Under the pieces are notes generated by a model. It was not told where the DNA came from and did not search any database. It saw only the letters and a program-made list of their open reading frames with translations. Shown here in pieces: positions 8,370 to 16,647 of a stretch of DNA of 64,000 bases (position 1 is the stretch's first letter; the number at the start of each line of letters is the position of its first letter). A program made the position numbers and the translations under genes. Origin of the DNA: Improbicoccus pseudotrichonymphae (GTDB lineage: Bacteria; Bacillota; Clostridia; Oscillospirales; Acutalibacteraceae); NCBI GenBank assembly GCA_036322855.1, contig AP027924.1, positions 186,001-250,000 on the forward strand. Direction: 5' to 3'.

Positions 8370-8726
8370 TTAGCTTACCTCTTCCGATGATTCTATATAA
8401 AAATTCATCGGTAAATGATAATACTTAGTATCACTTTCATAGCTTTCAGGACCATTATCTATCCACATAAAATTGTTGTCTTTAAGTTTTTGCTTTACTG
8501 CTTCTGCAATTTGTTTGTAATTGGTTTTTGACCAGATATCAATTGTGATATTTGCCACTTCTTCTTGATATTCATCATCAGAAAAAGCTAAAGGCTTCTC
8601 TATCCAGGTATAATAAGTTAAATAAATATCAGATTTGCCACTATAATTCATAAAAAAGATGGGAATTTTAGTTCCATTCACTTCAAAATTCTGAAATATT
8701 TCTTCTATTTTTGGGTTAATATTCAT
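8370..8726 (-). CDS. tail terminator / tail completion protein
   Basis: This 118-aa protein sits between the gp10-like protein and the tail tube, the normal place of the tail terminator (gpU/gp17 type). The pattern EEVANITIDIWSKTNYK followed by a helix and LPMNFYIESSEE fits that fold. It would stop tail-tube growth and join tail to head. The assignment rests mainly on position and length. Confidence 0.7.
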   Translation of the reverse strand: MNINPKIEEIFQNFEVNGTKIPIFFMNYSGKSDIYLTYYTWIEKPLAFSDDEYQEEVANITIDIWSKTNYKQIAEAVKQKLKDNNFMWIDNGPESYESDTKYYHLPMNFYIESSEEVS

Positions 8727-8745
8727 AATTTGGCCTCATTTAAAC

Positions 8746-9138
8746 TTATTTAACTTTACGTTCAAAAACTCTATTCATTGCAGCTTTTATCGCAGATTCA
8801 GAAGCTACAACAGCAGGTCTAACCATTGGCATTGCATCAAAATTTTCAGTTCCGTATTCGATCCAAATTGCCTTTTGAGCGTTTGCCATACCGTTTTTAT
8901 CTTTGCCTGTAAAATTAACACCCCCAAGTACATCTCCTGCGCTTGTAACGCTAACTTTAGTCTTTTTTAAAGAACCAGATAGCGCACGTGTTTTTCCAAT
9001 ATGTTTGTTAGCGTTTCTTTGAATCGCTGGAAGTAAAATATCTTGACCTGCTTTTATCATTTCAGTCGCTAAGCCCTCATCTAACAGAGCTTTTGGAAAG
9101 ATTTTGTCTGCATCAAAGTCTGTTTCGAAATTTGCCAT
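8746..9138 (-). CDS. HK97 gp10-like neck protein
   Basis: The 130-aa protein has the features of the HK97 gp10 family: a helical N-terminus, the KTRALSGSLKKTKVSV segment, and the C-terminal IWIEYGTENFDAMPMVRPA motif. Its start codon overlaps the stop of the head-closure gene. The family takes part in head-tail joining or tail completion. Confidence 0.85.
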   Translation of the reverse strand: MANFETDFDADKIFPKALLDEGLATEMIKAGQDILLPAIQRNANKHIGKTRALSGSLKKTKVSVTSAGDVLGGVNFTGKDKNGMANAQKAIWIEYGTENFDAMPMVRPAVVASESAIKAAMNRVFERKVK

Positions 9139-9506
9139 TACTTTATCACCAACTTTGTCATAATCTCTGTAAAATCTTTGTCATAGCTATAATCGTTTAT
9201 ATAAATAATCTCAAAAATTTGATTTCTAAACTTAATAACCATGTCCTTGTTAATGGTTAAAATCGATTGATTTGGAGTCCTTTGATTTGGAGTCCTTTGA
9301 TTTGGAGTCCTTATCAAAAACCTAGTTTTTGTCTCAGAAAAATCAGAATTAGAACGCTGCATTTCTGTTCCACTTGTATTTGTAACTTGTGCCCAAGTGT
9401 CAAGTTCTATATTTTCTGTTTTTATTGGGAATCCATTTTCATCTTTTGTGATTATATAACTAATTACTTGAATCTTTTTATTGAGATTGCCTATGTTTAT
9501 GTACAT
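9138..9506 (-). CDS. head closure / head-tail adaptor protein
   Basis: The 122-aa protein fits the SPP1 gp16-like head-tail joining family: an N-terminal IGNLNKKIQVISYII strand pair, a WAQVTN segment and an IFEIIYINDYS end. A strong GAGGTG site precedes the ATG. It contains three tandem copies of RTPNQ encoded by an exact 15-base repeat inside a loop, which looks like a recent expansion. It closes the head pore after packaging in known systems. Confidence 0.8.
   Translation of the reverse strand: MYINIGNLNKKIQVISYIITKDENGFPIKTENIELDTWAQVTNTSGTEMQRSNSDFSETKTRFLIRTPNQRTPNQRTPNQSILTINKDMVIKFRNQIFEIIYINDYSYDKDFTEIMTKLVIK
9266..9310. repeat. 15-bp tandem repeat inside the head-closure gene
   Basis: Three copies of the unit TTTGATTTGGAGTCC lie in tandem; the first differs by one base. 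They encode RTPNQ units in frame, so copy-number change would keep the gene open. Confidence 0.9.
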
Positions 9507-9515
9507 ATTTTCACC

Positions 9516-9812
9516 TCACAAAAGATTGGTATGATGAAATCCCAAAATAGCTTCAACAACTTTATTTAAATTGCTCTTGTCTATGTACATGCTTCTGGTA
9601 TCGTACATATCTTGACATAAAACATAGATGGCAATTACAAATTCATTATAATCATCTAAATTTTCTAGATTTAGTCCTGTATAAGAAACAATAAAAGATT
9701 TCGCAGAGTCAAGAAAAATTTCTAGTTCTGCGATTTCTTCGTTTGTTAGATTTTGATGATCTAACTTTAAATAAAAAGCTAGGTTTTCTACTGTTATTTC
9801 ACTTACTTTCAT
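9516..9812 (-). CDS. head-tail connector (gp6/YqbG-like)
   Basis: The 98-aa, all-helical acidic protein resembles the Phage_connect_1 family of head-tail connectors, with LKLDHQNLTNEEIAELEIFLDSAKSFI at the N-terminus and a helical C-terminus. It lies directly after the capsid gene, where these connectors belong. It would form the ring between portal and head-closure protein. Confidence 0.8.
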   Translation of the reverse strand: MKVSEITVENLAFYLKLDHQNLTNEEIAELEIFLDSAKSFIVSYTGLNLENLDDYNEFVIAIYVLCQDMYDTRSMYIDKSNLNKVVEAILGFHHTNLL

Positions 9813-9882
9813 GAATTACACCTATATCTTTTTTCTTTTATTTTTTCTTTTATCTTTATTAAAATCCATATGTTTTTAGATT

Positions 9883-11100
9883 TTATGGAGTCACTGGTTT
9901 TATTTGAAGAACTGCAAGCTTTTGTTGATCCGTTACCTTTGAATCAACCTCAATCCAACCTACTATACCTATTGCATGCTGGATTGCAAAGTGTTCTCTT
10001 AGAACTTCTATGTTTATGTTTTCGTGAATATTGACGGTTAGACCTGTCATGTTGCCGTAAATTATAGCTTTTGTTCCCGATGTTGGTTGTGATAGTGAAT
10101 CTGTTGTGTAGACAGGTTTACCTAATAGAGTATAACCCCAAGCTGCTGTTAGATCTGGATTTAATAAATAATTGTTATTTGAATCTTTTAATTTTCTTAT
10201 TATTGCCCTTGTCTTGTGATTCATGATCCAGACAGAATTTCTTTGATATATGTCTGGAATGCTTTCTTGTAAGTCTATTAAATCGTCGGAGCTTATCGTT
10301 GTACCTGTCGTCGTTATAACGTTTGTTGCTCCGGTTATTATTCCTTGGCATGCATTAGTCCCGCTTCCGTTTAATAATTCGTTTTCTAAAAAGTTAGAGA
10401 TTGCCTCAGACATGTGTTTTACTACAAAGTTTACTAGTTGAGTTGCACCAAATTCATTAGAGTTTATGAGCATTTTAGAGACTTTTGTGAGTGCTCCGGC
10501 TAGGTAACCATTAAGCTCTATGCTAGTAAACTTGCCACTTTTGCTGGTTAAATCAGTAAATTCTTGTTGATATGCGCAAGTTATATCATCTGTTCCATCT
10601 GGTCCATAATAGGGGACAACTAAGTTGCCTTTAATATTATAGATTTCTGCCAATGAATAAATAGGGCATATTTCCTTTATTTTTTCAATTATTCTCTTGG
10701 CAATAGTTTTTGGGACAATTACACCATTGTTTGCAAAATCAAGGTTTACTGATCTAGTTTCAATTCCAAGTGTTTTGGATTTTATGAAGTCTGCAAAGGC
10801 TCTTTCTTCCTTATTTTCTTTGTCGTTTTTGTCGTTTTCATTTATTTTTTTGGCTCTATTTTCTGTATTTGAGCTTGAATTTTCATTTTCTTTCATATTT
10901 TCTGTGATCTCCTCTTTTCTGATTTCTTCCTCGGCTTCAATAGTCTTTTGCATATTTTCAATTGCTGTTTTTAAATCATTAAAGCTTGCTAGTTCTGCTT
11001 CAGTCATGGCTCTTTTTTCTTTTTTGGCAGTGTTTAGAATCTTTTTCATTTCTTCGGTTTTCTCGTTTTTTTGTTCTGTTAAGTATTTAAGTTCTGACAT
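9883..11100 (-). CDS. HK97-family major capsid protein
   Basis: The 405-aa product has a coiled-coil, Lys/Glu-rich delta (scaffold) domain of about 100 residues and then the HK97 coat fold. The coat part begins near residue 115 with NNGVIVPKTIAKRIIEKI and includes LVVPYYG and IYGNMTGLTVNIHENINIE. ATG at 11100 has AGGAGT eight bases upstream and is preferred over an upstream in-frame GTG. The adjacent protease gene would remove the delta domain during maturation, as in HK97. Confidence 0.93.
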   Translation of the reverse strand: MSELKYLTEQKNEKTEEMKKILNTAKKEKRAMTEAELASFNDLKTAIENMQKTIEAEEEIRKEEITENMKENENSSSNTENRAKKINENDKNDKENKEERAFADFIKSKTLGIETRSVNLDFANNGVIVPKTIAKRIIEKIKEICPIYSLAEIYNIKGNLVVPYYGPDGTDDITCAYQQEFTDLTSKSGKFTSIELNGYLAGALTKVSKMLINSNEFGATQLVNFVVKHMSEAISNFLENELLNGSGTNACQGIITGATNVITTTGTTISSDDLIDLQESIPDIYQRNSVWIMNHKTRAIIRKLKDSNNNYLLNPDLTAAWGYTLLGKPVYTTDSLSQPTSGTKAIIYGNMTGLTVNIHENINIEVLREHFAIQHAIGIVGWIEVDSKVTDQQKLAVLQIKPVTP

Positions 11101-11129
11101 ATAAATCACTCCTGAAATTTTTGTTTAAA

Positions 11130-11801
11130 TTAATTAAATTTAATTGATTGAATTTTGTTTAATATTTCCTCATATGGGGTATAGTCAAAAACAGATATTG
11201 CTTGAATTGTTGTATTTGACATATCTGTTGGTTTGACGATTTCAAAATATTTTGGTTTAAAATATTCGCATCTGTATTCGACTTTTCTTTTTTCTAAATT
11301 AATCTCATCTTTTGTTCCATCTCTTGATCTAGTCTCAATTGAAGTTCCAACATAGCAAGGGATTTTTCTGTCATCAATTATTGAAACCTCTAAAAGATTC
11401 ATATCTTCAATGAATCTTCTTTTTAATTCATTTGGTCCATCTTTTATGAGTTCCTCACTTTCTTTTAGTGATTCAAAACCAAAAGACCAGCCTCTGAGCT
11501 TTTGATTTCTGGCTTTTTCTATGATCTCACTATCTGATATTTTGCAGATTGCTCTAAGACCGATGTTATCCTCAAAAAGCTCAAGATTACCTTGTTTTGT
11601 TGAAGCTAAAAATTTATTGTCTTCATGATTTAACAGACAAACTATGTTATCACTTCTATCAATTGCCCTTTGAAAAACTTTAGGCTGTATCTGTTCTACA
11701 AATCTCTCTCCGTTGTCATCAAGCATAATGCTTGAGTCTCTGGCAACGGCATTGACATAACCATCGACAGTTATTGAATCGTTTCTAATTTCTATTCTCA
11801 T
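11130..11801 (-). CDS. HK97-family prohead protease
   Basis: The 223-aa protein matches the U35-type prohead proteases. The catalytic His lies in LLNHEDN near residue 60 and the Ser in RGWSFGFE, followed by the EVSIIDD strand. The start at MRIEIRN has a GAGGTG site; an in-frame GTG four codons upstream is the alternative. It overlaps the portal gene by 17 bases, which indicates translational coupling. It cleaves the capsid delta domain in the immature head. Confidence 0.92.
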   Translation of the reverse strand: MRIEIRNDSITVDGYVNAVARDSSIMLDDNGERFVEQIQPKVFQRAIDRSDNIVCLLNHEDNKFLASTKQGNLELFEDNIGLRAICKISDSEIIEKARNQKLRGWSFGFESLKESEELIKDGPNELKRRFIEDMNLLEVSIIDDRKIPCYVGTSIETRSRDGTKDEINLEKRKVEYRCEYFKPKYFEIVKPTDMSNTTIQAISVFDYTPYEEILNKIQSIKFN

Positions 11802-13116
11802 TAATTTGATCACCTCTCGTTAAGTCATCACCAATATTAACTGCTTGCCCAGTATTTGGTGTGAAAACTTCCTTAGTAGCTGGATTATAAAGCACATCAC
11901 TAAGACCTAATTTTATGAAATTAAGTCCAAGAGGCTCTAAATCTTCCATATATCTACATTCATCAATTTGCATTAAATTTGAATCTAAAGCTGTCCTATA
12001 GGCCTCAAATCTAGTTTTAATATCGCCCTTTATTATCTCTTTGGTATCAAAAGCAAAGTATAAGGACTCTTGATCGTTTTTCTTTTCTTTTTCAAGTAAG
12101 AAATCTCTGTTTAAAGCACATTCTATAGCTGTTAGAATTGGCATAATTGCTGTTTTTATAAATAAAGAATAGTCAAAATTGTTGTTATTGCTACTATTGT
12201 TTGGAATCCCAAAAATACTTTTAATATCAGAATTCATAGATTTTTTGTTCTCATTTAGTTGCATTTCAACAGAAGTATTTGAAGATTCTTTGAAAGAGAG
12301 CCCTTTATTTAAAACAATTACGTTTTCTTGATTATTTGAATAAAGATTCTGCCAAGCTTGCTTTAAGGCACTGATTGTTTCTTTTGAGAGCGTATTTTCT
12401 GATGAGATGAATCCTCTTTTGTTCCCACCGGTTGAAATTAAGTTTTGTTCAAACAAAAGCGTCGAATATGCAACTGACAAAAGTTCTTTATTTTCTTCAA
12501 TTATTCCTATGCCGGTTGCTCCATCTTTTGTTGATCTTAAAACTTTTATAAATTCAAAAGGTTTAAAAGTTTTATCATTTACTAAAATGTTATAATCTTT
12601 AAAAATTATGTCATTATTTGAGATTACATTTATGTATGAATTAGATACATAATTTATAGATTTAACCTTATTTTTCTGCTTATTTATGTAGGCATAGGCT
12701 CCACCAAAAAGAAGATAGTCTCTAACCATAGCTCTCTTAAATTGAATGCCATCAAGAGTATCTTTTGTGTCATCATTTAGAAGCGAAGTTCTTTCATCTT
12801 GGATTTCAACTGTTTTCTTAGTTATCTTACCATCAATTTGACTTATTTCTTCTCTATATAGCTTTATCGGAATCATAGAAACCGTCTCTGAAATCAAGTT
12901 AACCGATTCAGCAACCGCAGAAATATTCATAGCTTTCTTTGCATCAATCATCTGCGGATTCAAAAGAGCATTAAGTAGACAATCGTCTATTGGTGGAGTT
13001 ATTGGGTTTTCTCTTTCATTAGCTCCTTTTAGAGAAATTGCTGGACTTCCTCTTTGCTGTTTATTTCTATTTTTTGTTGCTTGTTTTTTATGTTTAAAAA
13101 TCTCAAATAAGCCCAT
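11785..13116 (-). CDS. portal protein (HK97 family)
   Basis: The 443-aa protein fits the HK97-like portal family: an N-terminal basic tail, AEDVNLISETVSM-like helix near residues 65-80, the AMVRDYLLFGGAYAYI segment, and a C-terminal clip/crown region ending with NPATKEVFTPNTGQ. It is followed by protease and capsid in canonical order. It normally follows the large terminase directly, but here a peptide gene, a SpoIIR homologue and a terminator intervene. Confidence 0.92.
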   Translation of the reverse strand: MGLFEIFKHKKQATKNRNKQQRGSPAISLKGANERENPITPPIDDCLLNALLNPQMIDAKKAMNISAVAESVNLISETVSMIPIKLYREEISQIDGKITKKTVEIQDERTSLLNDDTKDTLDGIQFKRAMVRDYLLFGGAYAYINKQKNKVKSINYVSNSYINVISNNDIIFKDYNILVNDKTFKPFEFIKVLRSTKDGATGIGIIEENKELLSVAYSTLLFEQNLISTGGNKRGFISSENTLSKETISALKQAWQNLYSNNQENVIVLNKGLSFKESSNTSVEMQLNENKKSMNSDIKSIFGIPNNSSNNNNFDYSLFIKTAIMPILTAIECALNRDFLLEKEKKNDQESLYFAFDTKEIIKGDIKTRFEAYRTALDSNLMQIDECRYMEDLEPLGLNFIKLGLSDVLYNPATKEVFTPNTGQAVNIGDDLTRGDQINENRN

Positions 13117-13193
13117 ATTTTAATTGTTCACCTCGTTTATATAAATTTTTTGGGTTACTTTATAACTACTTGTGACTAACTTGGGTGCAAATC

Positions 13194-13227
13194 TAAAAAT
13201 AGCCCCAATCTACTTGTGATTGAGGCT
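13194..13227 (-). terminator. rho-independent terminator of the spoIIR-like gene
   Basis: On the minus strand AGCCTCAATC pairs with GATTGGGGCT around a seven-base loop and is followed by ATTTTTAG. One mismatch is present. It lies between the spoIIR-like stop and the portal gene. Confidence 0.75.
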
Positions 13228-13257
13228 AATTTATGCTATATTTTTAATATTTGTTAC

Positions 13258-13998
13258 TTATTTTTTCCCGAATAGGCCGCCAATAAAGCCACTTACAGAT
13301 TTAACAGCATTTACAGTAGCTTCAACAACCTTTACAGTAACATCTACAGTAGCTTTAACAGCCGGTATTATATTTTCTTGAAATATTTCAACGGATTTAA
13401 AAGCTATTTCATATTTTTCGTCCTTTTTTATCATTATTACTTCTTCTCCGTTGAAAATACCTTCAATTGGTTCACTTTTTGCAGATTTCTTTGCGCATCC
13501 CCCGATAAGAATACTACCATGATCTAACATCTCGAAACAATTCGGAGGAAGCGCCATGATACAACCCTTAGGAAACACCACACACCACCAGTTTCTTCCT
13601 AATCCGTCGCCTAATTCGATGTCCAGCGAATCATAATTCCCGCTTTCAAGCACCAATCCATTATCGTAATGTGTTTCACAAAAATATTGGGCTTTTAAAC
13701 CAATATTAAAATCGTAAGAAACATTATTCGACAGCAATATTTCTTTTATATCTTGGCATATTTTTTCTCTGTTTTTAGAAAAATATTCCAAACAATCTTT
13801 TTTGCTTTCAAAATCAAAACTATCCAATAAATAATCACGTATTTTGTATTTCACATTTTGATCTTCTTCTGAACTTGAATTTGGTATAACTCTTAAGCGC
13901 AGTACTTCATCTTTATCGTAGGCTTTTACTACCACCGTTAAAAACATTATGCTGAAAATCAACGCCAAAAAATAACTGAAAAATGATTTCTTATCCAT
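13258..13998 (-). CDS. spoIIR: SpoIIR-like sporulation signalling protein within the prophage
   Basis: The 246-aa protein has an N-terminal membrane or signal segment (residues 5-26) and then the diagnostic SpoIIR blocks LRLRVIPNSSSEEDQ, VKYKIRDYLLD, a YFCETHY strand and GLGRNWWCVVFP. SpoIIR is secreted from the forespore and activates the SpoIIGA protease that processes pro-sigma-E. After the conserved core comes an unusual tail of about 80 residues, Val/Ala/Lys rich and ending in GGLFGKK. ATG at 13998 has AGAGG nine bases upstream. The gene lies between TerL and portal and has its own terminator, so it looks like phage cargo rather than the chromosomal copy. Identity is clear; function in the phage is unknown. 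Confidence 0.88.
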   Translation of the reverse strand: MDKKSFFSYFLALIFSIMFLTVVVKAYDKDEVLRLRVIPNSSSEEDQNVKYKIRDYLLDSFDFESKKDCLEYFSKNREKICQDIKEILLSNNVSYDFNIGLKAQYFCETHYDNGLVLESGNYDSLDIELGDGLGRNWWCVVFPKGCIMALPPNCFEMLDHGSILIGGCAKKSAKSEPIEGIFNGEEVIMIKKDEKYEIAFKSVEIFQENIIPAVKATVDVTVKVVEATVNAVKSVSGFIGGLFGKK

Positions 13999-14022
13999 CA
14001 CCATATACCTCTACTAATTTAA

Positions 14023-14265
14023 TTAAATTTTACAACTTAAATTCTTCAATGAGGAAGCTGAAAAGTTTTCATAGTAAAGACTCTTTCCACCCGTTATATT
14101 ATCTAATTCTTTTTCATCTAGAGAGTTTTTGTCGATATCTGCTAACTTTAAAAAACTTTTCAGAGTCTTATCATTTTTATTTTTATTAATAAAGTCAATA
14201 AAGTGTTTATTTTTTGAGATTTCTTCAACAAAATCTGAGACGCAATCACTATATTTTTTATCCAT
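14023..14265 (-). CDS. small peptide with double-glycine (Nif11-like) leader
   Basis: The 80-aa product has a helical leader of 60 residues that ends ELDNITGG, the classical double-glycine cleavage motif of class II bacteriocins and Nif11-type RiPP precursors. The 20-residue remainder, KSLYYENFSASSLKNLSCKI, has a single Cys near its end. No modification enzyme or C39 peptidase transporter is visible in the window. The gene lies directly upstream of the spoIIR-like gene, with a 25-base gap, so the two are probably co-transcribed cargo. The precursor call is inferred from the leader motif. Confidence 0.65.
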   Translation of the reverse strand: MDKKYSDCVSDFVEEISKNKHFIDFINKNKNDKTLKSFLKLADIDKNSLDEKELDNITGGKSLYYENFSASSLKNLSCKI

Positions 14266-14384
14266 AATCCACCAACCATTAAATTTTAATTTAACTTAAT
14301 TTTTTAAACACTGACACCCCACATTTGATTATAAACCCATAAAGCAGGAAAAGCACACATAACAGATAATTTATAGTGAAAAAG

Positions 14385-16256
14385 CTATATAACTTGAAAC
14401 ACAAACCCATCACTAAAAATTACATCTTTTTGCAGCAAATAAACAGCATTAATAAGAGCCATAACCATGTCAACCTTACCGTTTGACCTCTTTTTGGTGA
14501 CATAACGATTAAGATTTGTATCATATACACACCTGGCATTCTCAAAGTTTATTTCAAGTAATTTATTTTTTTCATAGACAAACTCACCATTAATAATCTT
14601 TTCAGAAAGTAACTTTGTGGCAGGATGCAAAGTATCCGAGTGTTGTCTAATTTCAATCGTATTATACTTTTGATTCCACTTTTGAGCTGAAGACAAGCAG
14701 TTATATCTGTCAAAGCCAATAGCTTTAATTGTAACACCATAAGTTTTTTCAAGATTAAAAACAAAATCTTCAATAAAGCTATAGTCTATGGTTTTGTTGC
14801 CGCAAGCGAAACATTCACTTTCCTTGTTTCTTCTTTCTTCTTTTCTTTCTTCATAATCTATTTTTTTATTTTGAATCAAAGAAAAATAATCCAATCTCTC
14901 AAACTTACTTTTTTCTTCAATTCTTCCCTCTGGAATAAAACAAAAGACTTTAGCAAGTATTTTATTGTCTTCCTCGGCAACCATAGCAACTGCTGTGTTA
15001 TCAGTTGTTATGCTAAGGTCAACACCAACATAAACTTGCCTTTCGTTCCAATCAATTTTGTTGATTCTGCAATTAATTAAATCTTTGATGTCAATAAAAC
15101 TTTCAGTTCCAGCTCCTTGATATATGATGTTGCAGTGTTTTGTAAGAAAGTTTTCTCGAGCGCTTTCACAAATTAGAGCTCTTGCTCTTTTCTTTTTTAA
15201 ATCTTCCCATATTTCGTTAATTTCTAGAGCTACAGGATTGGCATGAATCAAAATATTGTCGTTTGTTGTCCAATTCTCTATGTCATCCGGTTCATAAAGA
15301 AGGGCAAAGAGAGTTTCATCTTTTTCAATTTTATCTAAAACTTTCTTTGCGTAACTTATTTCGTTCTCAAATGGATTATTCATACTCGAATATTTTGTTG
15401 AAATTATACAGCCAAGCTTATTTAAGATGTTTAGTTGCCCACTTCTCATACTTTCAATAGCATAAGAATTAGGTAGTGCTCCAACTTCATCAGCCAAGAA
15501 AACGTTTGGAAGTTTGCCGTCTAGCCTACTATTTGAATAATTTAGCGGAATATATCGGTTCTCGTTTTGTGTACATTCGATATAATCTCTTAAAATCTTA
15601 AATCTGTTTTTAAGTTTTGAGATTGCTGTTTCATTATTTTGTTTATTTTCAAATTTTATATCATCTGATTTTTTTATATCATCTGAATTATTGTTACTAT
15701 TACTATTACTACAGTTATAATTTTTGTAATAAACCAATGGACTAGACTTCAAAATCTCTTCAATTGCTGTCTTTACTTCACGAGAAAGAGCTCCATCAGG
15801 AGCTACCGAATAAAACTTAGAAAACTTTGGCTCTAATAAAAACAATAAAATAAAGATTGTTGCAATCGTGAAAGTCTTAAAGTTCTTCCTTCCGACTTCT
15901 AAAATTGCAGTTTCATAGCGCCTTTTATTTGGATTTTCTTTGTGTACAACACATAAAACAGATTCATAGAAAAGCCACTGATATCCACAAGAACAATCAT
16001 AAATTGACTTACCAGACTTTAATCCTCTGGGCATAATCAAAAACTTTAAAATTGATTCAACTTGTTTTAGTTTCTTATGATTTAAGAAGTATCGAGAAGT
16101 ATCATCATTTTCACCCTCATATATTCTAATAAATTCCTGACATTGAAGCTTTACATATTTTGGAGCAATAATCTTGTTGTCTATAACTGATTTAGCATAT
16201 TGATATCCTAAAGTTTTTGTTGTTTTTAAATCTTTTAAATTTTCATAATTCTCCAT
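14385..16256 (-). CDS. terL: terminase large subunit
   Basis: The 623-aa protein has the N-terminal ATPase and C-terminal RNase H-like nuclease domains of TerL. The Walker A-like VGRKNFKTFT lies near residue 125, Walker B is VFLADEVGAL near residue 255, and the nuclease Asp is in YVGVDLSITTDNTAV. The last acidic site is VDMVMALINAVYLL. A low-complexity Ser/Asn/Asp insert near residues 185-205 is unusual. It packages DNA into proheads with TerS and the portal. Confidence 0.93.
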   Translation of the reverse strand: MENYENLKDLKTTKTLGYQYAKSVIDNKIIAPKYVKLQCQEFIRIYEGENDDTSRYFLNHKKLKQVESILKFLIMPRGLKSGKSIYDCSCGYQWLFYESVLCVVHKENPNKRRYETAILEVGRKNFKTFTIATIFILLFLLEPKFSKFYSVAPDGALSREVKTAIEEILKSSPLVYYKNYNCSNSNSNNNSDDIKKSDDIKFENKQNNETAISKLKNRFKILRDYIECTQNENRYIPLNYSNSRLDGKLPNVFLADEVGALPNSYAIESMRSGQLNILNKLGCIISTKYSSMNNPFENEISYAKKVLDKIEKDETLFALLYEPDDIENWTTNDNILIHANPVALEINEIWEDLKKKRARALICESARENFLTKHCNIIYQGAGTESFIDIKDLINCRINKIDWNERQVYVGVDLSITTDNTAVAMVAEEDNKILAKVFCFIPEGRIEEKSKFERLDYFSLIQNKKIDYEERKEERRNKESECFACGNKTIDYSFIEDFVFNLEKTYGVTIKAIGFDRYNCLSSAQKWNQKYNTIEIRQHSDTLHPATKLLSEKIINGEFVYEKNKLLEINFENARCVYDTNLNRYVTKKRSNGKVDMVMALINAVYLLQKDVIFSDGFVFQVI

Positions 16257-16296
16257 AATATCATACTTTCTAATTATTCTTTATCACTAGTTATTA

Positions 16297-16647
16297 TTAA
16301 TTACCATTTAAAATTCTAAGTAATGGATCATCATCAATATCCTCAGTACTATTTCTCATATTCATTATAATCCTAATGAGGGTTGCAACCGTTTTATTGG
16401 CAGAATCTGTTGTCCGGTTGTAATCGTTTATTGCCGGATGAGAGTAAACATTTTGTCTACCTTTGACATATTCTTTTACAACTGATGTTCCTTCATCTTT
16501 AATTGTTTTTTCAAGATCATTTAAGATTCCAATTTGCACCTGATATCTTTTAAATGTTGTTATGAAAAAGAAATTTGCTTCAACTCCATGTTTTTGAGCT
16601 ATTTTTAATATTTCTTGGGCTTGGTCATTTAAATTCTGCTTATTCAA
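16297..16647 (-). CDS. terS: terminase small subunit (P27 family)
   Basis: The predicted 117-aa protein is helical and fits the P27 small terminases, with an N-terminal DNA-binding helical region and the NKTVATLIRIIMNM segment. I choose TTG at 16647 because AGGTG lies six bases upstream and the overlap with the methylase is then only eight bases. In-frame ATG codons at 16692 and 16704 have no such site. It recognises the packaging site near cos. Confidence 0.78.
   Translation of the reverse strand: MNKQNLNDQAQEILKIAQKHGVEANFFFITTFKRYQVQIGILNDLEKTIKDEGTSVVKEYVKGRQNVYSHPAINDYNRTTDSANKTVATLIRIIMNMRNSTEDIDDDPLLRILNGN

Noticed and set aside
9267..9569. 100-aa plus-strand reading frame with IWSPL repeats
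   Set aside because: It is the antisense reading of the RTPNQ repeat in the head-closure gene.
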